NCBI GenBank assembly: GCA_021156265.1
Contig: JAJNBR010000005.1
Span: 1-27,025, forward strand
DNA length: 27,025 nucleotides
Reading direction: 5' to 3'
Source of the DNA: Flavipsychrobacter sp.
GTDB taxonomy: Bacteria > Bacteroidota > Bacteroidia > Chitinophagales > Chitinophagaceae
Every line of letters begins with the position of its first letter. The stretch's first letter is position 1. The notes under the pieces are model-generated. The model searched no databases. It was given only the letters and a program-made list of their open reading frames with translations, and was not told the origin of the DNA. Made by a program: the position numbers and the translations under genes. This document shows positions 17,100 to 24,239 of the stretch, in pieces.

Positions 17100-17920
17100 T
17101 ATTGTTCAACGACAGTTGTTGGGTTTCTATTGTACTCCAGCTCTTCAACAGTGGCCTCTTGCTTGATGAATATGTCAATGATATCGCCTTCCTTGATACG
17201 GTTGGGAGCGCCGAGTTCACTCATTGGCCTGGGAGATTGATTATATACAGTTGCAGAAGCAGAGTCTGCGATTTCGCCTTCCCAAATGGCCGTAAAATGC
17301 AGGCCTGTACCGCCAAGGATAGTTGCTGCTTCCTGGTAGCCCATACCGATTACGTCTGGTACATTAAACTCGGTATTACCAAGGCCATCTCCTATCACGA
17401 GGTCTATGCGGCTGCCCTGAGGCACCATCTGGCCGGGACGTATTGGCTGGCCCTTATACAGCTGCTCGAGTATTGCGCCCTTTGCTATATCAGGTCTGTA
17501 GCTGGTATCGCCCAGCAACAGCTTCTGGCTTTTCAATATCATGGAAGCGCTACGGAATGACAAGTTAAGCAGATTAGGCATAGGCGTCAATGGCGGCTCG
17601 GCCTTGTTGATGGTCAGGAATACGGTTCTGCCTTTCTTCACCACGGCATTCACGTCGGGTATTTGCGATAATACCAGGAACGGTTTTACTTTAGGATCAT
17701 AGGCAGAGTCTACATCCACATCAAAGTCCATTTTTTCCAAAACGCTTTTTGCCGCCTGCACATCCCTATTAGTGACGTCAGGTACTTTGATCTCCTGTCC
17801 ATGACGGGTGATCAAGCCAAGGCTGGCAAAAAACAGCACATAACACACCGCGCATAGCAGTATTACGATCAATAAGTTGAACCTAAATGATTTCCGCCTT
17901 TCTTCGCTTATTCTAAACAT
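17099..17920 (-). CDS. Membrane-anchored PASTA-domain protein
   Basis: 273 residues: a short basic cytoplasmic N-terminus (RISEERRKSFRFN), one transmembrane helix at about 14-38, then three extracytoplasmic PASTA repeats at roughly 43-110, 111-183 and 186-255. Each ends in a hydrophobic strand (TVFLTINK, RIDLVIGDG, IIDIFIKQ). PASTA domains bind peptidoglycan or muropeptides in PBPs and Ser/Thr kinases. No kinase or transpeptidase domain is attached here. It sits 30 bp downstream of ddl, which makes the D-Ala-D-Ala end of the stem peptide, so a role in cell-wall sensing or division is plausible. It overlaps the next gene by one base. Confidence 0.88.
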   Translation of the reverse strand: MFRISEERRKSFRFNLLIVILLCAVCYVLFFASLGLITRHGQEIKVPDVTNRDVQAAKSVLEKMDFDVDVDSAYDPKVKPFLVLSQIPDVNAVVKKGRTVFLTINKAEPPLTPMPNLLNLSFRSASMILKSQKLLLGDTSYRPDIAKGAILEQLYKGQPIRPGQMVPQGSRIDLVIGDGLGNTEFNVPDVIGMGYQEAATILGGTGLHFTAIWEGEIADSASATVYNQSPRPMSELGAPNRIKEGDIIDIFIKQEATVEELEYNRNPTTVVEQ

Positions 17921-17950
17921 AAACCGTTATGAAATATACAATATGCGCCG

Positions 17951-18949
17951 TTAAAAAGTATTGTTTTTGATACAGTCTTCTATCAGCGAACCGTAAAATT
18001 CTTTTAAAGTCAATCCCGAAGCGCGCACCTGCTGCGGCACTATGCTGTTCTCGCTCTGGCCCGGTGTGGTGTTCACCTCAAGGAAAAACAGCTTATTACT
18101 GCTTTTTTGCAGAATGAAGTCCATACGCACCACTCCACGACAGTTCAAATGCCGGTACAGATACGAGGCTTTACTCTCCAACTGCTCCCTGATATTATCG
18201 TCTATGGGCGCTGGGGTGATCTCGCTTGTTACACCCGGTGTATATTTAGCTTCGTAGTCAAAAAACTCATTTTTGCTCACAATTTCCGTTGCGGGGAGCG
18301 TATGCAGGTAGCCATCCACTCTGTATACGCCAATAGTGATCTCGCGGCCTTCGATAAATTCCTCTATGAGGACCTGGTTGTCTTCTTTGAATGCTTTTTC
18401 AATAGCAGGCAATAATTCTTCTACTGATTTCACCTTGCTCACGCCCAGGCTGGAGCCCATTTCGTTGGGCTTTACAAACATGGGTAGCTTTAGCTGTTCC
18501 AGTATATTACCTACGGAGTAAGGTTCGCCTTTTATAAGGTGTACGGAGTTCGCAATATTCACAATATTGAGGGCCTTCACTACCTTATTGCAATAGCTTT
18601 TGTTGAATGTAAGCGCGGATACAATGGAATTGCAGGTGGCATACGGTACCTGCATCATGTCCAGGTAGCCCTGCAGCCTGCCGTCTTCGCCAGGTGTGCC
18701 GTGAATGGCGATATAAACAGCATCAAACTTTATCTTATTTCCATCCAGCGTCAGGCTGAAATCATTTTTGTCTATTTCAGTCTTCACTCCGCTATCCGAT
18801 TCATGCCACCAGCCCTCTTTTGTCACAATGATCTTATACACATCGTACAGCTCTTTATCGAGGTTTTGTTCGATCGTTCCCGCCGTCTTAATAGATATGA
18901 CATACTCGCCCGAGTATCCGCCTGCCAGTAAGGCAATGTTTTTCTTCAT
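17951..18949 (-). CDS. ddl: D-alanine--D-alanine ligase
   Basis: It joins two D-alanines with ATP to make the terminal dipeptide of peptidoglycan precursors. It is an ATP-grasp enzyme of 332 residues with LLAGGYSGEYVIS near the N-terminus, HGTPGEDGRLQGYLD (substrate loop), VKPNEMGSSLGVSKV (ATP-grasp), VLIEEFIEGREITIGV, RMDFIL, and EVNTTPGQSENSIVPQQ holding the metal ligands and the C-terminal substrate loop. I use the ATG at 18949 rather than a TTG at 18955, because it gives the normal MKKNIALLAGG start. It is the first gene of the envelope cluster, with a -7 element 26 bp upstream. Confidence 0.95.
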   Translation of the reverse strand: MKKNIALLAGGYSGEYVISIKTAGTIEQNLDKELYDVYKIIVTKEGWWHESDSGVKTEIDKNDFSLTLDGNKIKFDAVYIAIHGTPGEDGRLQGYLDMMQVPYATCNSIVSALTFNKSYCNKVVKALNIVNIANSVHLIKGEPYSVGNILEQLKLPMFVKPNEMGSSLGVSKVKSVEELLPAIEKAFKEDNQVLIEEFIEGREITIGVYRVDGYLHTLPATEIVSKNEFFDYEAKYTPGVTSEITPAPIDDNIREQLESKASYLYRHLNCRGVVRMDFILQKSSNKLFFLEVNTTPGQSENSIVPQQVRASGLTLKEFYGSLIEDCIKNNTF

Positions 18950-18974
18950 GAACAAATAACTAAAAAGTTGTTGC

Positions 18975-18982
18975 CAAAGGTA
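18975..18982 (-). promoter_or_regulatory. -7 element of the ddl cluster promoter
   Basis: The minus strand reads TACCTTTG, an exact match to TAnnTTTG, 25 bp before the ddl ATG. The -33 region 20 bp upstream has only TGTG, so that half is weak. The position in the divergent gap makes it the likely start of the ddl transcript. Confidence 0.55.
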
Positions 18983-19039
18983 ATAGAATTGGTTGAAGCT
19001 TCACAGGTTTTATAGAAGGCTGGAATGGGACGCTTGCCG

Positions 19040-19061
19040 TTAAACTTGCGTTAAACCCTTT
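19040..19061 (+). repeat. Two-unit 11-bp direct repeat upstream of the DUF817 gene
   Basis: TTAAAC occurs at 19040-19045 and 19051-19056, each preceded by CG, giving an 11-bp period. The second unit ends about 21 bp before a degenerate -7-like AGCATTTG (19083-19090). The phase resembles the six-unit array at 22828-22893, so it may be a binding site of the same or a related activator. Confidence 0.4.
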
Positions 19062-19103
19062 AGGCTTCTTTATAATAGGAATAGCATTTGGTTGGGCTAC
19101 GGT

Positions 19104-19937
19104 ATGCAATTCCTACTCAAACTCTTTTCCTTCGGTTACCAACAGGCGCTATGCTGTATTTTCCCGGTGGCCATTTTCGCAACACTGGCTTTTACCAAAT
19201 ATGTTGATGTCCCATTCTTCTACCGTTATGATTTCATCCTTCTTGTATGTGTATGTGTGCAATTCCTGATGGTGTATTTCAAACTGGAGACGATAGACGA
19301 GCTCAAGGTGATCTCGCTATTCCACATCATCGGCCTGTTTCTCGAATTGTACAAAGTAAGCAAGGGTTCATGGGCGTACCCGGAATTTGCCTATACGAAG
19401 CTTGGAGACGTCCCCATTTACAGTGGCTTTATGTATGCAAGTGTCGCCAGCTACATTTGCCAGGCGTGGCGCCGGTTCGACCTGCGGTTTCATGAATGGC
19501 CTGCGTCATTGATCACTTTTGCGCTGGCAGCGGCTATTTATTTCAACTTTTTTACTCTTCACTACGTAACCGACATGCGATGGGTGATAATCGCAGCTCT
19601 TTTTTTCATCTTCAGGAAAAGCTATGTAAGCTTCGTATCGCGCGGGGTTACATATAAAATGAACATCATCCTGTCGTTCCTGCTGATCGGTAGTTTTATC
19701 TGGCTGGCAGAGAATATTTCTACGTTCCTTGGCGCCTGGCAATACCCTAACCAACAGCAACAGTGGAATGTGGTGCACTTCGGTAAGCTCAGTTCCTGGT
19801 TCCTGTTGGTGATTATCAGCATTATTATTGTAGCAAACCTCAAGCATATCAAGTACAACAAGAAAGTAGTGTCACTCAAGGAGAAAGACGACATAGAACC
19901 AACACTGCCTGAACCGGCTCACGTTTCTACGCCTTGA
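19104..19937 (+). CDS. DUF817 family integral membrane protein
   Basis: 277 residues with about eight predicted transmembrane helices and a hydrophilic C-terminal tail from residue 250 (KKVVSLKEKDD...). The family is recognised from QQALCCIFPVAIFATLALTK-like sequence at the N-terminus, LETIDELKVISLFHIIGLFLELYKV, GSWAYPE and PIYSGFMYASVASYICQAWRR. These match the Bacillus YoaT-type DUF817 proteins; the function is unknown. The start is the ATG at 19104, not the TTG at 19092. A second motif AENISTFLGAWQYPN near residue 202 mirrors ELYKVSKGSWAYPE in the first half, suggesting internal symmetry. It is divergent from ddl and is followed by the GNAT gene after 105 bp. Confidence 0.88.
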   Translation: MQFLLKLFSFGYQQALCCIFPVAIFATLAFTKYVDVPFFYRYDFILLVCVCVQFLMVYFKLETIDELKVISLFHIIGLFLELYKVSKGSWAYPEFAYTKLGDVPIYSGFMYASVASYICQAWRRFDLRFHEWPASLITFALAAAIYFNFFTLHYVTDMRWVIIAALFFIFRKSYVSFVSRGVTYKMNIILSFLLIGSFIWLAENISTFLGAWQYPNQQQQWNVVHFGKLSSWFLLVIISIIIVANLKHIKYNKKVVSLKEKDDIEPTLPEPAHVSTP

Positions 19938-20034
19938 ACAAACAAAATCCTGCCTCATCGTCCGTACCGTTGGTTTTGGTAATTTTTTAACTGTTAGCTA
20001 AATAGACTTGTGCTAACTTTATTATACAACACAG

Positions 20035-20040
20035 AGGAGG
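20035..20040 (+). promoter_or_regulatory. Shine-Dalgarno site of the GNAT gene
   Basis: AGGAGG, a strong anti-16S match and uncommon in this window, lies only two bases before the ATG at 20043. The spacing is shorter than ideal. It still favours that ATG over the upstream in-frame GTG at 20010. Confidence 0.5.
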
Positions 20041-20042
20041 AT

Positions 20043-20603
20043 ATGCTAGCTACACTAAAGATCGAACCTTTCACAGCCAAGCTGAAAGACGGGACCGAGG
20101 TAACCATACGGGAGGCTACCTTGCAGGATGCATCGGAACTGATGCAGAGTATTCGCAAATACATAGGCGAAAGTGAGTACCAGGTGATGGAACAGGATGA
20201 GTTTGGCCACCTGATGTCAAAAGGAAGAGAGTGGATCAACGCATTTATTGAAGAGGACAACTCCTTATTGCTGGTAGCAGAAATAAAAGGCCGCATCGTA
20301 GGTAACGTAGATATCACGGGAGGCTCGCGTAATCGCCTGCGTCACAACGGCCTCATCGGCATTGGCCTGTTGAAGCAGTACCAGTCCCAGGGACTCGGAA
20401 GCATCTTATTGCAGGCCGGTATTGACTGGGCAAAGGAAAATCCCTACCTCGAGCGGCTTTGGATGCAGATAGTAGACGGCAATAAAGAAGCTATTGGCCT
20501 GTATAAAAAGCTGGGCTTTGTAGAAGAGGGCCGCCAGAAGAATTTTATCAAAACAGGTGAAGGCATTTATGCCGATAATATACTCATGGCTTTAATGATA
20601 TGA
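20043..20603 (+). CDS. GNAT family N-acetyltransferase
   Basis: 186 residues with a single GNAT fold. The N-terminal strand TIREATLQDASELMQSI is followed by LLLVAEIKGRIVGNVDITG. The acetyl-CoA-binding motif A is GIGLLKQYQSQGLGSILLQAGIDWAKE (QxxGLG), and motif B is LWMQIVDGNKEAIGLYKKLGFVEEGRQ, as in RimI/RimL-like enzymes. It should transfer acetyl from acetyl-CoA to a small amine or protein N-terminus; the acceptor is not predictable. It stands alone, with DUF817 upstream on the same strand and a terminator 22 bp after its stop. Confidence 0.9.
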   Translation: MLATLKIEPFTAKLKDGTEVTIREATLQDASELMQSIRKYIGESEYQVMEQDEFGHLMSKGREWINAFIEEDNSLLLVAEIKGRIVGNVDITGGSRNRLRHNGLIGIGLLKQYQSQGLGSILLQAGIDWAKENPYLERLWMQIVDGNKEAIGLYKKLGFVEEGRQKNFIKTGEGIYADNILMALMI

Positions 20604-20624
20604 CCCGCATATTTGTTTAGAGAG

Positions 20625-20654
20625 AAAAGCTCCTGTTATTGCGGGGGCTTTTTT
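20625..20654 (+). terminator. Rho-independent terminator after the GNAT gene
   Basis: An 11-bp stem (20625-20635 with 20642-20652, including two G-U pairs), a loop TTATTG, and a TTTTTT run at 20649-20654. A flanking A-run means that it could work weakly in the other direction too. Confidence 0.85.
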
Positions 20655-20760
20655 ATTGATAATTCTTAAAAATGCTAAACGGCACCATTACGTCTGACTC
20701 CCTGTGATCTAATTTGCTAAATTCGGGCTTTACACGCATTGTCAAAGTAAAATCGCGCAC

Positions 20761-21429
20761 ATGAGCTACTTCAATAAATCATTCATTGATTTCTTCAAAA
20801 ACCTCTCTTCCCATAACAGCACTGCATGGTTTGCTGAAAACAAGAAAGTTTATGAAAAAGAGGTGAAAGAGCCCTTTAAAAAACTGGTGGACGAAATGAT
20901 CAACCGCATTCAGAAGTACCAGCCCGAGGTGCAGATAGCGGCTGCCGATGCAATCCATCGCATCAATAAAGACATCCGTTTCTCCAAGGACAAAACGCCA
21001 TATAACACGCACGTTTCAGCAAATATTTCCTCGCAGGGCAAAAAATCAAAGGAAGAGCCGGGCTTTTACTTCCAGCTGTCAGCCGATAAGATCATGATCG
21101 TTGGCGGCGCCTACATGATAGAACCTGCAACCCTGCAAAAGATACGCTCAGCTATAACCAAAGACCCTAAAGGCTTTGCCGCTGTGTACAACGACAAGAA
21201 TTTCAAAGAGAAATTTGGCGCTGTTCAAGGCGAGAAAAACAAAAAGCTGCCGGACGATTTCAAAGCAGCAGCTGAAAAAGAGCCGCTTATTGCTAACAAA
21301 CAGTTTTTCTATTCTGCTGAGATTAAAGGAAAGACCATCCTGCAGGAAGATCTTCCGGATGTATTAATGGAGTATTACAAAGCCGGCAAAAAAATGAACG
21401 ACTACCTGAAGGCAGCGATGAGTAACTAA
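20761..21429 (+). CDS. DUF2461 family protein
   Basis: 222 residues, soluble and Lys-rich. It is recognised as DUF2461 (TIGR02453 type) by FFKNLSSHNSTAWFAENKKVYEKEVKEPF near the N-terminus and by the highly conserved INKDIRFSKDKTPYNTHVSANI, followed by GFYFQLSADKIMIVGGAYM. The family is widespread in Bacteroidota and other phyla and has no established activity. No signal peptide is present. I see no good TAnnTTTG element before it. Its end overlaps the convergent alpha/beta hydrolase gene by four bases, with no terminator between them. Confidence 0.9.
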   Translation: MSYFNKSFIDFFKNLSSHNSTAWFAENKKVYEKEVKEPFKKLVDEMINRIQKYQPEVQIAAADAIHRINKDIRFSKDKTPYNTHVSANISSQGKKSKEEPGFYFQLSADKIMIVGGAYMIEPATLQKIRSAITKDPKGFAAVYNDKNFKEKFGAVQGEKNKKLPDDFKAAAEKEPLIANKQFFYSAEIKGKTILQEDLPDVLMEYYKAGKKMNDYLKAAMSN

Positions 21430-22112
21430 TCGGTGAAAAACTGGTTGAGCAAAAAAGCCAACGCTTCGGTATTAGACTGTTCTATGGGGTGTTGTGTATC
21501 CGGCAGCATGGCCATACGCCCGTTAGGCAACGACTTGTATACTGCCAGCGTTTCATCCAGGGTCACCATTTTGTCTTTGTCGCCCAACATAACAAGCGAG
21601 TCTGTGCCGATGCCGGAATAGTCTCCAGGCTTTAGAGGGTTGTCCTCCCCCATTGCGCGCAACATGCCTGCGGTGCGCTGCAATAAAATTTTCCAATCAG
21701 TTGGTGCGTGTCGCTCCTGTAGCGCTTTGGCAAAGGCAGGAATTTTCACTTCTATTTTATCCGCATCCAGCATCTGCATTTCTTTAGCGGCTGTTGGCAC
21801 ATCCCAGTAAAACTTGGTAGCCAGGGTTGCGACCTTTTTCACCCTTTGCGGATGGTGTTTTGCCAGGTACATACCTACGTAGCCACCCATGCTATAGCCA
21901 AAAATGCTCACCTGCTCCAGGCCTTGTTCATCCATGAAGGCCAGCACTTCTTCGGCAAAACCTTTTATGGATAAAGCTTCGACCGGGAACTCTTTGCCTC
22001 CATGGCCGGAAAAGTTGAAGCTCATCACTTTATAGTTAGGCAGTTTGCCTGCAAGTGGTTGCAGTTGGTCGGCTGCGCCTATAGCGCCATGCAGTAACAG
22101 AATGGGTTGCAT
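21426..22112 (-). CDS. Alpha/beta hydrolase
   Basis: 228 residues from the ATG at 22112. The longer frame to 22169 would begin inside the terminator of the upstream gene, and its first 19 codons resemble no known fold, so I reject it. Motifs: LLLHGAIG at 5-12 (oxyanion loop), the nucleophile elbow GYSMGG at 72-77 (Ser74), LGDKDKMV with the probable acid Asp, and the His in LPDTQHPIEQ. It looks like a small carboxylesterase or BioH-like enzyme; the substrate is unknown. It overlaps the DUF2461 stop by four bases in convergent orientation. TATCTTCG, one mismatch from the -7 consensus, occurs shortly before the start. Confidence 0.85.
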   Translation of the reverse strand: MQPILLLHGAIGAADQLQPLAGKLPNYKVMSFNFSGHGGKEFPVEALSIKGFAEEVLAFMDEQGLEQVSIFGYSMGGYVGMYLAKHHPQRVKKVATLATKFYWDVPTAAKEMQMLDADKIEVKIPAFAKALQERHAPTDWKILLQRTAGMLRAMGEDNPLKPGDYSGIGTDSLVMLGDKDKMVTLDETLAVYKSLPNGRMAMLPDTQHPIEQSNTEALAFLLNQFFTD

Positions 22113-22140
22113 GCGGCGAAGATATAGGCTGCGGCCAAAT

Positions 22141-22167
22141 AAAAAAAGGCTCCCAAAAATGGAAGCC
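22141..22167 (-). terminator. Rho-independent terminator of the small secreted protein gene
   Basis: On the minus strand GGCTTCC, a six-base loop and GGGAGCC form a 7-bp stem (22148-22167, one G-T pair) followed by seven T then ATTT. It lies 27 bp after the stop at 22194. It also shows that the next gene must start inside, at 22112. Confidence 0.85.
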
Positions 22168-22193
22168 ACTATACTTGCTTAGAGAGAGACAGA

Positions 22194-22736
22194 TTAAAGC
22201 TGTGTAGCTGTATACACTACATCAACTGCATAATTTCCTGCTGGGAAGTCGAAACCCGGCTCGGCTTTGTATTTAACCGAGAAGGTCTGGCTGCCACCTT
22301 TAGTGCAATTGCTCAGCAGGTCAATGTTTGAAGCAGGAACATCCTGGTAGTTGGAAAAACTATTTGCGATAGTACCACCGGTATTGTTGCCTGATACCAT
22401 TACATTCAGCACATCGGCTACCAGCATGGTAGGTGCAGGGGTTGTGCTGCCTGTATAGGTAAAGTTGGTGGCGTTTGATTTTACAGCCACTTTAAAATTT
22501 TTGTTCGAGCGTACTTTCAGTTGTTGTTCAGCAGACTCAACACCGTCGGCGTAATGAGCAACAGTAGTGAAAGCCATGGTGGTAGGGTCCCCTGTAGCGG
22601 TACCTGAACCGGTGAAGGTGATCTCTACAGCGTTGGACAGGTTAACGTTAACCGTCTGGCTGGCAGAGCTGTTTACTTGCGCTTTTGCGGCAACAAAAGC
22701 GGTAAGGCTGGCGGCGATGAGAACGATCTTTTTCAT
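22194..22736 (-). CDS. Small secreted beta-rich protein of unknown function
   Basis: 180 residues. The signal peptide is MKKIVLIAASLTAFVAAKAQ (cleavage after AKA). The mature part is rich in Ser, Thr, Asn and Val, with alternating hydrophobic strands (SQTVNVNLSNAVEITFTGSG, QQLKVRSNKNFKVAVKSN, NYAVDVVYTATQL), which suggests one beta-sandwich domain similar in look to DUF4402 or WxL-type surface domains. I do not assign it to a family. There is one Cys in the mature region and no T9SS sorting domain. It has its own promoter, an A/C-rich leader of about 40 bases without Shine-Dalgarno, and a strong terminator, so it is probably a well-expressed single gene. An 11-bp-phased repeat array lies directly upstream of its promoter. 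Confidence 0.85.
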   Translation of the reverse strand: MKKIVLIAASLTAFVAAKAQVNSSASQTVNVNLSNAVEITFTGSGTATGDPTTMAFTTVAHYADGVESAEQQLKVRSNKNFKVAVKSNATNFTYTGSTTPAPTMLVADVLNVMVSGNNTGGTIANSFSNYQDVPASNIDLLSNCTKGGSQTFSVKYKAEPGFDFPAGNYAVDVVYTATQL

Positions 22737-22782
22737 AACTATCTTGTTTGATTTGTGTTCGTTTTGTTGTTGTTTGATGATG

Positions 22783-22813
22783 CAAAGATTAAAAGCAGAT
22801 TAACCCCGTCAAA
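22783..22813 (-). promoter_or_regulatory. Promoter of the small secreted protein gene
   Basis: On the minus strand TTTG (22810-22813) is followed after 19 bases by AATCTTTG (22783-22790), one mismatch from TAnnTTTG. The predicted start, near 22776, gives a leader that is mostly A and C. Confidence 0.65.
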
Positions 22814-22827
22814 GCTTTTTGCTGAGT

Positions 22828-22893
22828 TTAACCGCAGCTTAGCAACCAATTAACCGCTGATTTACAGCCGCTTAACATCACATTAGCAAACGC
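22828..22893. repeat. Six-unit 11-bp phased TTA(A/G)C array between divergent genes
   Basis: Six contiguous 11-mers start at 22828, 22839, 22850, 22861, 22872 and 22883. Units 1, 3 and 5 begin TTAAC (22-bp period); units 2, 4 and 6 begin TTAGC, TTTAC and TTAGC. Read on the minus strand, the strong units are GTTAA. The array begins 14 bp upstream of the minus-strand -33 and ends 19 bp before the plus-strand -7, so it could serve both genes. The period fits direct-repeat sites of LytTR-type regulators such as AgrA. Confidence 0.6.
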
Positions 22894-22912
22894 ATGGGCC
22901 AAAGCACTGGCA

Positions 22913-22920
22913 TAATTTTG
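22913..22920 (+). promoter_or_regulatory. -7 element of the sorbosone dehydrogenase-like gene
   Basis: TAATTTTG matches TAnnTTTG exactly and lies 27 bp before the ATG at 22948. No TTG is found at -33; instead the last unit of the 11-bp array occupies that position, as expected for an activator-dependent promoter. Confidence 0.55.
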
Positions 22921-22947
22921 CTATTCCCCATTGGTAAAACCGTCAAC

Positions 22948-24084
22948 ATGAACCTCAGATACCCGCCTGTTTTACTGGCAGTTTTATGTATGGGTTTCCT
23001 CAATGCCGCCTGCCAGAATAAAACCCTTGAAAAAGTAGAAGATCCACGGCTTAACGATATCAAACTTCCGGATGGCTTCAGTATCAGCATATTTGCAGAT
23101 AACGTCGAAAATGCGCGCTCGCTGGCGCTGGGCGCAAACGGAACTGTATTCGTCGGCACCCGCAATGCAGGTAAAGTATATGCGTTGGTAGATGCAGATA
23201 AAGACGGTGTGGCCGAAACAAGGTATACTATAGCCGATGGATTAAACATGCCTAATGGCGTCGCTTTTCGCTTTACCTCATTATATATAGCGGAGCTCGA
23301 CAAGATATGGCGTATCGACAATATCGAGGCTAACCTCGCCAGCCCGCCCGAACGTGTGTTAGTGAATGATTCCTTTCCATCCGACAAACACCATGGCTGG
23401 AAGTATATCGCCTTTGGCCCCGATGATAAACTGTATGTGCCGGTGGGTGCTCCCTGCAATGTTTGCGACAATGCAGAACAGGACCCACGCTATGCTTCCA
23501 TTACAAGGATGAATCCGGACGGCACAGGCTTCGAGGTATTTGCCAGCGGTATCCGCAATACGGTAGGTTTTGCCTGGCACCCTGTGTCAAAGGAGCTGTG
23601 GTTTACTGATAACGGTGCCGACAATATGGGTGAGAATAATCCCGGCGACGAGCTCAACATGGCCTCCCGCGCGGGTATGCACTTCGGCTTTCCTTATTGC
23701 CACCAGGGCGACGTAAAAGACAAAACCTATGGCGACAGGCATGCCTGCAGTGAGTTTGCCGTACCAGTAGCTAAGCTGTCCGCGCACACGGCTGCGCTGG
23801 GTATGAAGTTCTATACCGGTAAAATGTTCCCGGCGAAATACAAGAACAGCATTCTTATTGCTGAGCATGGCTCCTGGAACCGAAAGGATCCTATAGGTTA
23901 CCGTGTGATGTTTGTCAAACTCAAAGGCAACCTTGTTGAAAGCTATGAGCCTTTTGCGGAAGGCTGGCTGAAAGCAGGTACCGCCTGGGGACGACCTGTG
24001 GATATACTGCAGCTGAAAGACGGTTCGATATTGGTGTCTGATGATCACGCTAATGCAGTATACAGGATCAGTTACAATAAATGA
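22948..24084 (+). CDS. Sorbosone dehydrogenase-like (glucose/sorbosone dehydrogenase fold) lipoprotein
   Basis: 378 residues from the ATG at 22948; the in-frame ATG at 22894 lies upstream of the -7 element and is rejected. The N-terminus is a lipoprotein signal (hydrophobic core, then FLNAAC with Cys22 as the likely lipidated residue). The rest is a six-bladed beta-propeller of the soluble PQQ glucose/L-sorbosone dehydrogenase family: LPDGFSISIFADNVENARSLALG, DGLNMPNGVAF, HHGWKYIAFGPDDKLYVPVGAPCNVCD, GIRNTVGFAWHP, FTDNGADNMGENNPGDELN, and IAEHGSWNRKDPIGYRV. It probably oxidises a sugar or aldose at the cell envelope with PQQ or a similar cofactor. Cofactor use is inferred from the family. A terminator follows at 24112. 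Confidence 0.88.
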   Translation: MNLRYPPVLLAVLCMGFLNAACQNKTLEKVEDPRLNDIKLPDGFSISIFADNVENARSLALGANGTVFVGTRNAGKVYALVDADKDGVAETRYTIADGLNMPNGVAFRFTSLYIAELDKIWRIDNIEANLASPPERVLVNDSFPSDKHHGWKYIAFGPDDKLYVPVGAPCNVCDNAEQDPRYASITRMNPDGTGFEVFASGIRNTVGFAWHPVSKELWFTDNGADNMGENNPGDELNMASRAGMHFGFPYCHQGDVKDKTYGDRHACSEFAVPVAKLSAHTAALGMKFYTGKMFPAKYKNSILIAEHGSWNRKDPIGYRVMFVKLKGNLVESYEPFAEGWLKAGTAWGRPVDILQLKDGSILVSDDHANAVYRISYNK

Positions 24085-24111
24085 TTTTCCAAAGGATTTT
24101 TAGCTAATACT

Positions 24112-24142
24112 GAAGCCGCTCGTTCGAGCGGCTTCTTATTTT
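24112..24142 (+). terminator. Rho-independent terminator
   Basis: A perfect 11-bp stem (GAAGCCGCTCG / CGAGCGGCTTC, 24112-24135) around TT is followed by TTATTTT. It lies 28 bp after the stop of the sorbosone dehydrogenase-like gene. Confidence 0.88.
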
Positions 24143-24174
24143 AGTGCGGTCATCTGAATACCGTGTTTTTCACG

Positions 24175-24205
24175 TTGCTCTTTAAAAACATTTCGCTTAA
24201 CTTTC
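24175..24205 (+). promoter_or_regulatory. Candidate promoter of the patatin-peptidase pair
   Basis: TTG (24175-24177) is followed after exactly 20 bases by TAACTTTC (24198-24205), one mismatch from TAnnTTTG. This is the same spacing as the sdhCAB promoter. The ATG of the patatin gene is 34 bp downstream. Confidence 0.5.
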
Positions 24206-24239
24206 TTGTTGAAAACTATCAACCGTATAACGTCACACC

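Noticed and set aside
19973..19989. Possible terminator after the DUF817 gene (TACC/GGTA before a T-run)
   Set aside because: The stem is only four base pairs with a large loop, too weak to call.
22113..22169. Nineteen-codon extension of the alpha/beta hydrolase
   Set aside because: It overlaps the terminator of the upstream gene, and the hydrolase fold begins at the ATG at 22112.
22894..22947. N-terminal extension of the sorbosone dehydrogenase-like protein
   Set aside because: The -7 element (22913-22920) lies inside it, and the lipoprotein signal peptide begins at the ATG at 22948.
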